Of a stretch of DNA of 64,000 bases, positions 43,224-55,169 are shown piece by piece; the stretch's first letter is position 1, and each line of letters starts with the position of its first letter. The position numbers and the translations under genes are program-made. Below the pieces are notes generated by a model. That model saw only the letters and a program-made list of their open reading frames with translations. It searched no databases and was not told the origin of the DNA. This DNA is from Symsagittifera roscoffensis. Its lineage: Eukaryota; Xenacoelomorpha; Acoela; Convolutidae. The stretch is taken from assembly GCF_963678635.1 (NCBI RefSeq), contig NC_087070.1, positions 37,834,600-37,898,599 of the forward strand, written 5' to 3'.

Positions 43224-43598
43224 AAGTAGCGGATTTAGAGAGGAATCTGCTGAGGGATGCCTCCCTCTCTCAAGGATTCGACTCCCTGACCACCGAAAGG
43301 GCCCCCTTTTGTACTATTTTCAGATATTTTTGGCTGACAGACCCAAAAAAAGTTTGTGAAGGCGCCTTGTGCCAATATATACTAATTTTGTTAGGGGAAT
43401 GCGCCCCAAAAGCGCGAAACGCTAACAAAATTTTATAATTGATTAAAAACGCTGAACAAAAATTGTTGGCCGTTTTCAAAATTCATTTTAATGCTTGTTA
43501 GAGCTCGGAACATCAATTTGGTCAAACCATGAAAAGGTCGCTAATAATTCCTTATTTTGAAACCCCCCTCCCTTGAGAAAATTCTTGATCCTCCGCAG
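43224..43598 (+). mobile_element. 375-bp diverged hAT-type element
   Basis: Left end AAGTAGCGGATTTAG and right end CTTGATCCTCCGCAG are decayed forms of the 15-bp family terminus. The interior keeps the order CTCAAGGATTCGACTCCCTG, GTGCCAATATATACTAATTTTG, GTCAAACC, CCCCTCCCTTGAGAAAATTC. Flanks do not show a preserved duplication. Confidence 0.65.
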
Positions 43599-45639
43599 AT
43601 CCTCAATCTACGTTTAATTTAAAAGAAACCATGCTTATTATATAAACTATTTGACTCTGGATAATAGTGAATCTATATTTTTTGACTCCAATTTTTTTTG
43701 TTACACCACGTTTCACAAAATTGTGTAAAGACAACTTATCCACGAGGAAAAGAGCAAAATTTTAGCTCAGTTAAGAAGAACTGCTGTTGCGTCCCTGCTT
43801 AAGAAAAACCTGCAATTTTTTTGGTTATTTTTCTGGGATGGGTAATGTGCCTCACCCTCAAGCAACGAGCACGGATCATGGTGGGTCCCGAACATCCGAC
43901 CTTTCGATTGAGAACCAGAGACGTAATCACTTCTCCACAGTTCCCCTTAACCTTTTTTCCAAACTTTTTAAACAAGCCTATTTTTCAATTGACAAATGAA
44001 TGCAACAATTTAAGAAATAGAAAAATGAAAAATTGATCAAAACAATTCGTAATTTTTGCTAAAACTTTTTAATAGACAACGTGGATTGAATATTTTTATT
44101 TTTTAACCCCTGTCAAAGAAAAAGCCAGAGGAAATAAGCAATTATTGTCCACTCTCGACATTTGTCAAACCTGCCCTCATCAAAGTTAAGGCGTAAGCAT
44201 TTGATAGAACAAAGAATTATTAAACTGGTTTTCAGACAATATTAATTGATTATAGTTAACCTAATCAGGTGTTTAAGACTTTATAACACCTTATAATTAT
44301 GATTTTACGATGAGACTATTATCTGTTGATTTTAGCCAGTGCATACAAAACCTTTTTAAATCGAATTAAGCCGAATATAATCAATTTTAGTTTCTTATTT
44401 TGCCAAGATTTTGTCAAAACAAAAGTATAATTTAATTATTAGCTATGGAAAATTGAATTTCTGTCAAAAAAACACTCTGAAAATGAGACGTGTCACACTT
44501 AGGGTCATCTGAACCCAAAGTTTTACCTTGATACAAAAGTTTTATAGTTATCTTTTCGTTTTAGTTGAGAAGTTCACGCGATAGGTGAAAATTAAATCTT
44601 CCAAATAAACCAAGAAATCAAAGCAATTAGCTGATACATTGCTAATTAAAAAAATTAAAATGCATATCATGAAACAACTGTAATGGAGAAGAAAAGAAAA
44701 AGTAAAAACATTGTATTTTTGAATCAATTCAAAAACGTTTAAAACAATGTTTTCATTTTTCATATAAGCCAACATCTATGAAAAGCATAAATTATAAGCA
44801 ATCCAAATACAAAATCGGGACTTTTATCAGTTATAATCAAGTAAAAAGGACTTTATATGCAAAACATATCAATTAGAAATTAAAATAAACATAATCAGTT
44901 TTAAATGTATCGAAAAATAGATGGATTAATAAATGAATTCAATCGTTTGAATTATATTATCATTGTTTATGATTTGATTTCAAAAAGGAAGAACTATATC
45001 ATTTAATAATTGATCAAAAAAAATAATTTTTTAAACTTTAATAAGACTGGTACTAAAATCATAATATAATCGATTATCAACACTTGGAACTGGATGCGAG
45101 TGGGTCTCGGAAACAAACATTTCCCGTGGAATAACACTTATAACAATGTTTGCGGGGTACACTGGCGGGTAAATTTATTCTGTAAAATGTGAAGGAATCG
45201 AAATAATTTTTTTGGACCTTGCCTCTACCATTCCTGTGGTTCTGGCCTCTAGATTTTCATTTACCACCTCTATCTTTGACGAGTCTCACTGCCTGACCCT
45301 CTTTCTGGATATTTACTTAGAAGTTTGTTTAGTTTCTTTGGAGAGGTATTCATTTCCAAAACTTGGAAAACTAAAGGCCTTATTTAGTTCACACTCAGTA
45401 ATAACTCCAACTGGTTTGTCGATTTTCTAATTTAAATCCCTCGAAAAGCAAATGCAAGCGCTCTGATTGGCTGTTGTTTCGCCACATGCAAATGAGCATC
45501 ATCCGGTGGCAATTGATGCTTTCATTTGCATACTGCAACCTGATTGACTGAAACAGGGATGAATCTAATATTTCCAGCCACTGGATTCGATGCAACTGGA
45601 GTAAGACAAAGCAATTTGTTAAAACATATAATTTTTGCT
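43599..45639. other. AT-rich stretch with no recognised feature
   Basis: No supported exon, RNA gene or clear repeat boundary is visible; the small open frames lack splice or composition support. Confidence 0.5.
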
Positions 45640-46423
45640 AGGTAACGGTTTTATCGTATCTATTTATTCGTTGGGCTTCCCCCACCGGATGTCTTGAAAG
45701 GTAGTTAGCGATTCCAATTTTTTTCTCCGGCATAAGGTCGATGACGAAATCGAACGGAATGATACGATCAACTCACCGGGTTAATCGACTAAACATTGTT
45801 TTATTTTTCTTGTTGTTTCCGTTAAATAATGTAACAAGCGCTGTAGGATCGGTTACTACCGTAAATTCCCTCCCAATTATAATTTCTAAAATATTGTGCT
45901 CCCCATGTTACCGCCAGCATTTCCAACTCAATCAATGAGTAATTTCTCTCCGCCGCGTTTAGATATCTTGAAGCAAACAATATCGGCCGCCAGCCCTCGG
46001 AGCCTAGTTGCTCAAAAAACGCCCCTTGTCCATTATGGCTACTATCGATACAATACAAATGTCCTTGTGTACGTCGAAATGCTTCAGTCCAACTATGTTC
46101 GCCACTTGTGTTTTGAGGGCTTGAAACGCGAGTTGGACTTCTGCCGACCATACGAAATCATTTTTCTCGCTTAGCAACGGCCGGAGCGGCGCAGACGTTT
46201 CTGCGAGTACCGACAAATATTCGTCGAGGCTGTGAGCCGAGCCGATGAAAGACATCAATTGAGACATAGTTCGTGGTGGTTGCAAGTTATGAATCGGATC
46301 CGTTTTTCGAACTAGCGGAGTAAAACCGCAGGCGGTTATTTTATGCCCCAGCCACTGGCATTCAAAATTCGCAAAATCGCATTTCGGATTATTGGTCGTC
46401 ATTATGGCTTTCTTAAGCACCAT
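45640..46423 (-). pseudogene. reverse transcriptase thumb and RNase H fragment
   Basis: NPKCDFANFECQWLGHKI, LMSFIGSAHSLDEYL and LRPLLSEKNDFVWSAE are the usual thumb/connection of Gypsy. RNase H follows in another frame (SSHNGQGAFFEQLG, FASRYLNAAERNYSLIELEM) and ends with IANYLSRHPVGE near 45670. One frameshift lies near 46020-46060, at the first catalytic Asp region. Confidence 0.85.
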
Positions 46424-46439
46424 AATTTTGCGATCTAAT

Positions 46440-46780
46440 TTTTTTAAAATTTTTTAGACGATTTTCTAATTCTGTACCTTATGAGAGGAGCAGAATGTCG
46501 TCCATGAACGCATGAGAGTTTGGGAATTCATTTAATATGGAGTCCATTACTCGTTGAAATTCCACATGCATCGTGGTAAGTCCATAAAACCCCGTCTCGA
46601 ATCGATACAAGCCGGTGGATTTTTCACCCACCATCCAAATATTTCAACGATTCTTTAAAGGCAGTTTTCTTTTACATATATTAAGTACATGGTCGTAAAA
46701 TAGACCGTACCCAATTTCCGCTCGCTAATTGTTTTGTATCCATTAGTTTTTCAATGTTCGGCATTTGGTAAATGTTCTCA
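46440..46780 (-). pseudogene. Ty3/Gypsy reverse transcriptase fragment
   Basis: The minus strand shows PNIEKLMD near 46740, TGLYRFETGFYGLTTMHVEF near 46600, and SHAFMDDILLLS near 46500, where FMDD is the catalytic YxDD box. Segments between are shifted or deleted. Confidence 0.8.
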
Positions 46781-46896
46781 TTTACCTGCGTGCTTAGCTC
46801 CCTTGATTCAGTTGCTAACTTTACTGACACGTCTTTTTTTACTGTGATAACGATCGGCAAAACAATTTTATTTATCCGAGCATTCTTCGAGTTTTT

Positions 46897-47330
46897 CTAT
46901 GTGCCTTGGCTCACTAGTTTTTCAATTTCCTTATCGACTTTATCATGAAACGAGATCGCAAAGCGTTGCCCTTCGTCCAACGGGTTATCCTGTTGTTGTC
47001 CGCGTGCCCTTTGATATTCATGACATCTCCTGTGGTGGCTTGAACCAGCTGAATGGCTCGCTTTGGCATCAGATCCCGCCCAATTATTGACGGTCTGCAC
47101 CCCCGATCATCTTGATGTACGTCTCTGCCGACCACCTTTTTTTTCAATGTCGCCTTCATCTTCCCCATGAACTTCAACGGGTTATTTCCGTAATCGCGGA
47201 ACTGGTCGTCATTCGACCCCAAAATTAATCATTTGATACCAATTTTCCCCAGCCTTTTCGGCAGTTCGCTGATAGTGAAGATGGAAATTGGCGACCCACT
47301 ATCAATCCACACCTTTGTTTTTTTTACCTT
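46897..47330 (-). pseudogene. retroviral-type aspartic protease fragment
   Basis: Near 47290-47310 the minus strand reads WIDSGSPISIFTISELPKRL, the D-S-G active site of a retroviral aspartic protease. Downstream, in a shifted frame, GRDLMPKRAIQLVQ matches the second conserved region that usually reads IGRDL. A stop and at least one frameshift separate them. Confidence 0.7.
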
Positions 47331-47739
47331 GATCTTCAATGGCAATTGTACTCCCGCTACTCTAAATTCATGCTGCTCCTCTTTTTCCGAATCGATGTGA
47401 CGATGTTTTCCTCGGAGCTATCTGATTCCCAAACGTGGGATTGTGGTGGGCGGTTATATACCCATCATACCGAGGTATCGTGTGGTGATGATGCGTCGTC
47501 ATGCTCCCCAAATAAGTCATCCCCGCGATAAATCCACTCGTAGTTTCCTGTATTTTTCAGTATTTGCATGTTGTGTAGCGGGCTGGACGTTTCGAAATGT
47601 GGTCCGTTGTAAAAACGCCTGGTCGCAATTTAAAAAACGTCTCTCCGCCTCGCCTCTTTCGTTTCCCGGAATGATCCCCTGGCGCGCCGTTGAAATGACC
47701 TTCGGGATCACCCTCGGATAGAATTGATTGGTTAGAATT

Positions 47740-48030
47740 TTATTTGTAAGGCCCCCCTGACGCCGTTTTTAGCCCCCAACCGGTAATTTGGTTAATTTTA
47801 TCATAATTGTCTCTCCTTTCGTACGATAACGCAATCTTGTACACTTCGTCCAGTTCAAAGTAGAACGACGTCGGGTTAAACTCGTGCTTAGCAATAAACG
47901 CGTGCCCACGTGATTCGATTGATTCAATGGTCTCACAGCATAGGAGGTTCCGCGCATTTGCTCGGCCAGATGCCGTAATCCCCAACGGATTTTTTCCTCC
48001 CCCAACGACGTTTGCTGCTTGCTGCGCCAT
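47740..48030 (-). pseudogene. gag: Gag-like fragment of the Ty3/Gypsy element
   Basis: ATG at 48028-48030 starts MAQQAANVVGGGKNPLGI and runs about 96 codons. The segment FYFELDEVYKIALSYERRDN resembles the region ahead of the zinc knuckle in Gag proteins. Position directly upstream of protease and reverse transcriptase supports Gag; the sequence itself is not diagnostic. The knuckle expected near 47550 is not clean. Confidence 0.5.
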
Positions 48031-48092
48031 GTTAAAAACGATTTTTCAGCAAAAAAAAAATTCCATAATGAAATGAAAAGAGTGGAAACAAC

Positions 48093-48095
<3 letters not shown>

Positions 48096-48149
<54 letters not shown>
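48096..48149. repeat. (AT)27 microsatellite
   Basis: An uninterrupted run of 27 AT units between the Gag start and an unassigned stretch. It creates a false Tyr/Ile open frame on the minus strand. Confidence 1.
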
Positions 48150-48152
<3 letters not shown>

Positions 48153-49590
48153 CTTGATATACAACTGTTTTCGCAGATCTGGAGAGTGACAACGCGGCTG
48201 GCAGGTATCATTTACTGACAATCAAGGTCACTGCCAAACGGGATATAAACTGAACTGAACTATGATAACAAGAGAACATGTCTCTCTTCCGTGTTTTTTT
48301 ATGACATCCATTTTTCGTGAATGACCATGAAAAACTTTCCAAAGAAGCTTACGGCGCCGAATATATTAGTTTTGAATAGGAGGGCACAGAAATTGCCGAA
48401 AAAGGGCATTCTGACCTGGTTTTTCAAAAAGTTGTCTGCGACCCGGAATTTATAGTCAAAACCAGGTCTTTTTAAATTTTTATTAGCGCTCGAAAAACCA
48501 ATTTGGTTAACCTAGAAAAAAAGGTTGACATTTTTATGAAAACTTTCTTAGAATAACGCCTAGCTCCTCCCCCCTCAAGAAAACACTAGCTCAGCTCCTG
48601 CTTGACCAGCAGTTTTTTTGGTTTTTTGTTTATACTTAGTTTTCGTAAGTTCAATCCCGGTTGGACGTTCGTAGAAGAAAAATGCCTATCATGCAATTTC
48701 ATTTATGAAGTCAATGAAAAAAAGCGTCTTCTACATTTTTCAGAAAAGAAAATTGCAAAAAAATCATTTTCTTCATCGATTTTTTTAAGAAAGTTATCGT
48801 AAATTGGTTTATAACTTTTTTTGGTTGCAATTTATTTTTCTAGTTGCAACTTTGCTTCTGTGCTCGAATATGCATTTTATGAAAGAAATTTTGCATGCAA
48901 AAATTGACTTTTTGTGTCTAGTGTCTAAATTTAAAAATGTTAAGTCGTCGTAAAAGTTGAAATCAACAAAAATTTGTCACACACTGGGTTTTCTTTGGTT
49001 AATGACAGAAAGTCTTTGGTTAGTGTGTTTGGGATGAAACAGACACTTTAAAAACAAAATTTTTTTTATTTTCCTTTATTGAAAATTGCTCATCACGCTA
49101 ACTTCATGCTATTTTTTTGGTCTATGAAACAGTATGATCAGCAATTTTGTCATAGTAGTAGGAAGCTGTATAATAAGGAATTCTTTCCAACCGGTATAAT
49201 AAGAGAGACTACTTTAAGTTATTGTTTTCCGACCACTGAAAAGGGCAGAAAATTTATAATCGAGTGTTTCAGTTTTTTTATAGTTTTTATTTTATACACA
49301 AAATCAGATACCACAAAAAACTTCGAGCACGCTTATATCATTTTAGAAATAAAAAAATTAGTTTTACACCAAGAATATTGTTTTTTGAAGCTTTTTAGCA
49401 CTTGAGTGAACATTTAAAAATTTTACTATCGAATATAATTTTTTCAGGCTTTCGTTTGAACATTTGCTCCGTGAAGTTGTTTCACTTTGCAAATTACGTC
49501 ACATATAAAATAACTAGTTTCTCTGACATTCTTGAGCGTACTAATAATTTTGCTCATGTATTTTCATTCCGAACCATTCAGTGTATTGAA
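48150..49590. other. non-coding, includes a decayed hAT-type copy
   Basis: 48345-48600 follows the internal order of the hAT-type family (TTGTCTGCGACCCGGAATTTATAG, AACCAATTTGGTTAACC, CCTCCCCCCTCAAGAAAA) and ends CTAGCTCAGCTCCTG, a degenerate terminus. CCCGGTTGGACG near 48656 resembles the end of the element at 52492. No gene is seen. Confidence 0.5.
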
Positions 49591-50070
49591 TCACTGCCAA
49601 TTAGCTAGGCGAGTGCTGCTTGAAATAGCTGTCTTTTTATCCGAAAGGTTATCTCCAGTTGTTTTTTTCCGGTTCGAAGATCCGCGACGCCTCCTTTCTC
49701 TTCTATTCGGCGCCTGCTTCATCGATAAGTGCAACAAATTCAAACATGAATGACAATTAGGATGAAGATTGTTGCTCAAAATTGCTCGGTGACAGGCCTC
49801 TCGCGTTTTCGCGTCCCATTGTTTATTAAAACGTCTGCTTTCCTCTCGTTTTGGCTTGATGGGAACTGGCACTGCTTTCGGCTTGACTGACGGTGGCGCC
49901 GATGACTCTTCGTGCATAGAGTCACGTGATAAGTTTTCACGAGGTTGTCGTGGCATTATAGCTTGGCTGTTCGGCTCGCCAGAAGAGGAGCACTCGACAT
50001 CCGAGAGCTTCCCGCTGATTGAGCTGTTAGTGTTGTCAAGGTCCAGCCAATCCTTGTTTTTGTACTTTTC
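49591..50070 (-). CDS. terminal exon of an unidentified gene, 159 codons
   Basis: A pyrimidine-rich acceptor (TTTTTAATCAG) precedes a frame that stays open from 50070 to TGA 49591-49593, entering in phase 0. The product starts EKYKNKDWLDLDNTNSS, is Ser/Pro/Lys-rich, contains a mixed charged block (REESRRFNKQWDAKTREACH) and an Arg-rich tract (NRRERRRRGSSNRKK), and ends STRLANWQ. Composition is protein-like rather than random AT. Upstream exons would lie to the right on the minus strand; they are not identified. No domain recognised. Confidence 0.45.
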   Translation of the reverse strand, partial: EKYKNKDWLDLDNTNSSISGKLSDVECSSSGEPNSQAIMPRQPRENLSRDSMHEESSAPPSVKPKAVPVPIKPKREESRRFNKQWDAKTREACHRAILSNNLHPNCHSCLNLLHLSMKQAPNRRERRRRGSSNRKKTTGDNLSDKKTAISSSTRLANWQ

Positions 50071-51640
50071 CTGATTAAAAACAAATTGTTGATGAAAGCT
50101 TTATGAGAAAAAAAATGGATTCTTTTGAATTCTGTTGGTATCGACATTGTTTACGGTTTGTTCAATTTTTTCTTCAAATTTTCATGAGCTCAAACCCTAA
50201 TATTTATTTTTTAAATCTTATAATCTTATAACTTTAAAATTTTTGTCGTTTGTCGGAAAGACCCATCATCCTCTAAACACACATAAGAACACACGCTAAT
50301 AATAGTTGCATTTGTTTTATAGTTCTTGTAATAGTTTTATTTTGGGGCAAAGTACTTTCGAAAATGAGCGGTGGGTTATCTTAACAAACCGTTGAAAGTC
50401 ACATTGGAAACGAGGCCTGCTCTTTTATCGATAACATCAGAGTTTAAATTTTTGCTAAAGAACTTCTAGAAAATGCCACAAGCTCTGATAACTACCCAAA
50501 CTACCCCAATATATTTTCTTAAAGCAGCTCCGAAAGTACCCAGCTACTTCTTTTCTCTTTAGGGCATCATGATGATAAACACGAGTAGAATCAACGCCGA
50601 AACCGAAAATCTCGACAGCTTCGAAAAAATAATAGAACTTCTCAAATTCAGACATAGCGGGAAAATATTCCCTTTCTATGACTCCGATGAAATTCAGTCT
50701 TCGGAACATTACCTCCGCTCGACTTGCCTTCGAAGTCTGACTTATACCATTCATGGTGTAATGGAAAACACTGATTCCACCGTTGTACGCTCTGCTACTC
50801 AACGAGACTCAAAAAACGTATGATAACAATTCGGCTGCTTAGAGCAATTCGGCAAAAAATAAACATTTGAAGGCGCCCTTCACAACGCCATAAGAAAAAC
50901 TCATCCTGATGCTGACACTCACTAAGTTTTGGTCTCTTTGGTACAGCCGAATGTACGCAAACTTGGATTTTCTTGCAAAAACCAGCACTTCGATGTTTTT
51001 CGCTAACGCTTCAAAAAGCTTAACTGCTTGGCATTCGTTTCTATTGATGATGTATTGTTGGCATTTCACTAACTCCAAACAATAGACACTTAAGAGCAGT
51101 TTGAAATTGAAGCGGGAAACTGTAAGGACCTGTGTAGTGATGTCTGACGGTGAAAAAAAAAACGTTTCAAACTAAAACGTGACATTGCTGATTGGAACGT
51201 ATATAATCAGATTCTCGTAAAATTATTGCACTGGTTGCATGGAACTTGTATTGATAAATCACCCCTACTCTTTAAACCCAACGCACTTTTTGAACATGAG
51301 CAAAAAAAGCTAATATCAATACCAAAAAATTGATGGCTGGTGATACTATCTGAAACTCCAAGCCAAAATCTTCAATAGCCAGGAGGAACTTTGTGTCAAA
51401 TGCAAGTAGCTACAGTCGAGACGATAAAAATGATTACTTGAAAAGTTGTACTTTTTTTTACATATCTCCTAAACATGTAAGCAGATTTCCTAAGAACATT
51501 CATTTTACACATATCTTAAGAAAGCTTCTTTTTTGTATTTAAGAGATGAAAACATACTAACCCTAATCAAATTTGGAAATACGAAGATTTCTTCTGATCT
51601 AGTTTCTTTGATCTAAATTGGGCAATAAGTTTTGGCTGAT

Positions 51641-51952
51641 ATGTATTTAAAACTGGCTGAGCTTTCTGTGGCTAAAAGTTCTCTGCGCCAGGAGGATAGG
51701 CTTAAATCTGAATCTCAAAAATTTCGACTGAAGTTAGTTTTGGATATTTTTCAATGTATTCTTGGGAAAAAGACTGCGGGCTCAGCTGAAGCTGGAAGTA
51801 CCTTTTTGATTTGCTCTAAAATTGGTTTACAGATGCAAGCTGAAATGGGTAATTTTGCTACTAGTATAGTTTTAGAAGCTGTCGCTTCTGCTGAAAAAAA
51901 TCACAGAAAGGTCGTTTTGGTTGAACTTATTAACTCACGTTTGGTAGAGTAG
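51641..51952 (+). CDS. hypothetical 103-aa open frame
   Basis: ATG 51641 to TAG. The product is helix-prone with heptad-like Leu spacing at the start (LKLAELSVAKSSLRQEDRL) and a small-residue-rich middle (KKTAGSAEAGSTF). No family, splice site or promoter supports it; it is listed because its composition is better than that of neighbouring frames. Confidence 0.25.
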   Translation: MYLKLAELSVAKSSLRQEDRLKSESQKFRLKLVLDIFQCILGKKTAGSAEAGSTFLICSKIGLQMQAEMGNFATSIVLEAVASAEKNHRKVVLVELINSRLVE

Positions 51953-52491
51953 TTTCGAACAAAACTCAGACATTTTCTAAGCAACGGTCAAAATTTCAAA
52001 GCTTTGATTTTTTGGAGAGTTCATTTTTCATTATAAATCATTGGGCGTAGCGAATTATGCAGGGAGGTTTCCCACAACCTGGCAGGATAATTATCAAACA
52101 AAATAGAGAAAAAATGAAGAAAACGGTCAGCAAATAAAAAATGTATTTTTCCGTGGGTCACAACTTCTGTAAAAACGTTGTCCAGAGCAGTTTGTTTTGG
52201 AGAGCTTTCCGCCTCCCTTCTTTTAAATGAAAAACTCAGACGAAGAAGTTTTGAGAAAAGTTGAAACAGTTGCAAAACGTGAGAAAAAGTGTCTTAAAAA
52301 CAATATAAAGAGCTAAATAAATTTTAAAAAATCAAATTCGATCATTTTCTGTAAACTTGTTTTTATTAAACATGACTTAAAAAAACTTCATTGAAAAGTT
52401 TGTAGAAAATGTGAGCATTTCTTCAAGCGTTTTTTTTTTCGAAACATGTTATGATTCCTTTGTTTTTTTTCCCCTTTTTTTGAAGACAACT

Positions 52492-53001
52492 CCCGGGTTG
52501 ACCTCCATACACCGAAAATGTTTATCATACAATTCCATACATCAAGTGTATGGAAAAAATGCTTGTCATACAATTTTCATACAATTTTGAAAAAAGGTAG
52601 AAGAAAGGTTTAAACTAATTTCTGCGGCTGTTTGATTCTAATAAAACAGTCGGATGATGAAAAAATTAAGGTTTGAGCTTCAAACCTCTAAAGTACTGCA
52701 ATTTTTCTCAAGTTTTCTTCTCTGTTCAGAGATTGCACGTTTTATGGGATGGGCTTTAACGTAATTTTTGCCTCACTCCATTTTAAAAAAGTGTTAATTA
52801 TACAATTTTCATAAATGACAAACTTTTAGTCATACAATTTTCATATATGGGAAACTTCTAATTTTACAATTTCCATATATGGAAAAATGTTTATCATAGA
52901 GATTTCATACAATTTTCTTAACATGGAATTGTATGGAATTGTATGACAAGAAGTTTCTCATATATGGAAATTGTATGATTAGAAGTTTTGGTCAACCCGG
53001 G
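52492..53001. mobile_element. 510-bp element with CCCGGGTTGACC terminal inverted repeats
   Basis: Starts CCCGGGTTGACC and ends GGTCAACCCGGG. The inverse match continues outward with CAAC two bases away. Inside, CATACAATTTTCATA and TATGGAAAT units recur in both orientations from both ends, so most of the element can fold back. No open frame. It looks like a non-autonomous DNA transposon; the superfamily is not clear. Confidence 0.65.
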
Positions 53002-53804
53002 CTGTTGATTAATTTCCCAAGCTTACTAGTACTATCAAGCTTACAAAAGTTTTAGGCTGACCCAAATTTTTTTTACACAATAAACGGCTCTCCTTGTCTT
53101 CATTAGGTATAAAAACAATAAAAGGATTAAGCAATTGAGAATTGTCTTCGGGGACGGAATGATTAAAGAGGTTAGTTTATCATTACAGTCATTAGCTAGC
53201 TCTGATTTCTCTTCTATTTGTTATGACCACTAAAAGAAGTTTGGTACTTGTATTTGGGTGTATTTTCAATTAGTTTGAAATCAAGTACAAAAATCAGGCA
53301 CAAAAAAAAACAAATTTCTGGAAATTTTTTTTGTTATGTTCGTACCAAAAAAATCAAACCGGGTGCCTCATTTCATAGTATAGGCTCTTTCAGGCAGAAT
53401 GCGATCGATAAATTTTTTTTGAAAAAGTGTTTCAGTTGATGGAGATACCTTTATCAAGGGCCAAAAAAAGCCCTTGATAAAGGTCAAATCGTGTTTTGAG
53501 TCCTTTTGGCCCTACTTACAAAAAAAAACAGCTCTATTATTGTGTGAAAAAATATTGTTATTTTACAAATCACTGTAAGCAGAAGCTTCTGCGCCTTTTG
53601 CACAGCAAGCAGCTACTCGTGTTCTAATTGGATGGAGGAGTTTATGATAGGAAAGAATAATTGGGCGATAATAATAAATTGGTTTCAGGGAAATATCCCA
53701 TTTAGGGCAATTCTTGGTCAAAAAATGAAATGAACTGCAATGGCGCAACTCCAACCCGGGCAATCATTACCCGAGTCGATATTTTTCACCTAATTTAAAG
53801 CAAA

Positions 53805-53926
53805 ATTTGAGCGGTTTGAGCGGTTTTTTTTGACGATTGCGCTCAAAATCTTGCTTCAAAATGAGCGGTTTGAGCGGTTTTTGAAGGGTTTATCTAAAAA
53901 ACCGCTCAAAAACCGCGCAATAGCCT
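53805..53926. repeat. GAGCGGTTTGAGCGGTTTTT direct and inverse repeats
   Basis: TGAGCGGTTTGAGCGGTTTTT appears near 53808 and 53862, and its inverse (AAAAACCGCTCAAAAACCGC) near 53898-53918, so the right part can pair with either copy. Confidence 0.75.
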
Positions 53927-54001
53927 GAGAGATTGTAATGAGCCTTCTGGTCCGTTTTCAGACTTGTTGAAGTAAAGTATGCTTGCTGCTGCTGTACTGA
54001 C

Positions 54002-54111
54002 CCTGTAGGTGTAGACCACTTGTTCCAGGTTCTCAGGGTAGTAGCTCAGTTGGGAGTGCAGTCGAGAGTGGGTCCTCCCAGTGTCCACACTACCCGGAAC
54101 AGAAGGGAGTC
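54002..54111 (-). CDS. candidate internal exon, 110 bp
   Basis: Flanked by a strong acceptor (ATATTTTTTTCAG before 54111) and a donor (ACAGG/GTCAGT after 54002). One frame is open through it (LPSVPGSVDTGRTHSRLHSQ, LSYYPENLEQVVYTYR) and looks coding; the GC content is higher than the flanks. No family recognised. Confidence 0.4.
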
Positions 54112-54778
54112 CTGAAAAAAATATATTTTCTGAAAAACATCTCACATTTTCGTAGATGCGTTATGTTAACAACCTCCGCTGATAATAGTTTTCGAGAATA
54201 ACACGCAGTTATATTCAGCGGTAGACCTTTCAAGAATGGGGGGAGGGGCGACAAATTTTACAAAAAAAAGTTTGCCGCTGGAAGCTTTCGACCAAAAAAT
54301 TGCGTTGCTTCGTCGCGCGCTCCCCCTTAAATTCAAATCGAATTTTTTAGCCATTCTTATATGCGCTACTTAACGATCTCCTCTGTCATTAGTTTTCGGG
54401 AATGACACGTAGTTACTACCGCACATATGTGAAAATATTCACAAGAAGAACTTTTATGCACAATGTCTTGTTGTAATGAAAATTGGCTGATAGACAAATT
54501 CTGATAGACAAATTCGACATTTATTATGTGAGGTTTGAATGTGTGAAAATTTGCGTCTGGGAGTGAAAAGAGCTTGCCCGCTATCTTAACCATCAGTTGC
54601 AGTCTTTTCCACAGCCCACCCAAACCCCCCCCCCCCCCCCCCCCCCCATTTCATAGATTGATTTTCAGATGAAATCAAAAAGAGAACTGGAAAAGAGCCC
54701 ATTTTTGCGACTAAGCTCGTAATCAACCTACATAGTCCACAGTGAAGTAATTTTGAGAAGATTTTTTTTCAAAGTTAC

Positions 54779-54991
54779 CTTTTCGTGTTGTGGATATGTT
54801 GGCGAAGCTCCTGCTGTTCTCCTCTGTTCCTCGGTCGATTCCTCCCCCTCCCCTTCCCCCTCCCCTTCCCCCTCCCCCTTCTCCGCTACTGCGCCTTCTA
54901 GCCTCATGGCCAGCACTCGGAGGTCCAACTCCCCCTCCTGCAGCAGGTAAACTTCCCCTTCTCCACTCCCCATTGTGTGCGCACTCCATGG
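54779..54991 (-). CDS. candidate internal exon, 213 bp, with Glu/Gly simple repeat
   Basis: Acceptor GGACATAG before 54991 and donor GAAAAG/GTAACT after 54779, exactly 71 codons, phase 0 at both ends. The frame codes GEVYLLQEGELDLRVLAMRL, a regular amphipathic stretch, then an acidic Glu/Gly run and TEEQRRTAGASPTYP. The Glu/Gly run is produced by the CCCCTT microsatellite at 54841-54885, so part of the apparent quality is repeat. It may belong with the exon at 54002-54111, although their phases do not join directly. Confidence 0.4.
54841..54885. repeat. (CCCCTT/CCCCTC)n microsatellite
   Basis: An imperfect pyrimidine run of six-base units inside the candidate exon at 54779-54991. Confidence 0.9.
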
Positions 54992-55169
54992 CTATGTCCA
55001 TGAACAAGTCTGGCTTCTATAATAATGCCCATGGCTTTTTTATGAACTTTCCCCAGCTTTTTTTCCGGCTCTCTATCCTTTTCTCAGCCCCCCTCACAGC
55101 TCGCACGAGCATCAATTTTATGGTGTAACTAGTAAATTTACAGTGTCAAAAAAAAGAGATCGAATATGT

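Larger units (their letters stand above)
45640..48030 (-). mobile_element. Ty3/Gypsy retrotransposon remnant
   Basis: Read leftward: Gag-like (48030-47740), aspartic protease (around 47330-46900), reverse transcriptase (46780-46424) and RNase H (46423-45640) in the order of Ty3/Gypsy. Frames are broken many times. No integrase is seen beyond 45640 and no LTR pair could be found, so both ends are lost or diverged. Confidence 0.85.
50071..54001. other. largely unassigned region between candidate exons
   Basis: Minus-strand frames at 50455-50802 (115 codons) and 50839-51078 (79 codons) have fairly even composition but no recognisable domain and no clear splice pair. A TIR-bounded element lies at 52492-53001. 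The rest is AT-rich without visible genes. Confidence 0.4.

Noticed and set aside
47769-48221. Minus-strand open frame rich in Tyr/Ile repeats
   Set aside because: It is produced by the (AT)27 microsatellite and overlaps the Gag-like frame.
54728-55007. Gly-rich and Ser/Pro-rich long frames around 54750-55128
   Set aside because: These are alternative-frame readings of the CCCCTT microsatellite; only the frame bounded by splice sites at 54779-54991 is kept, at low confidence.
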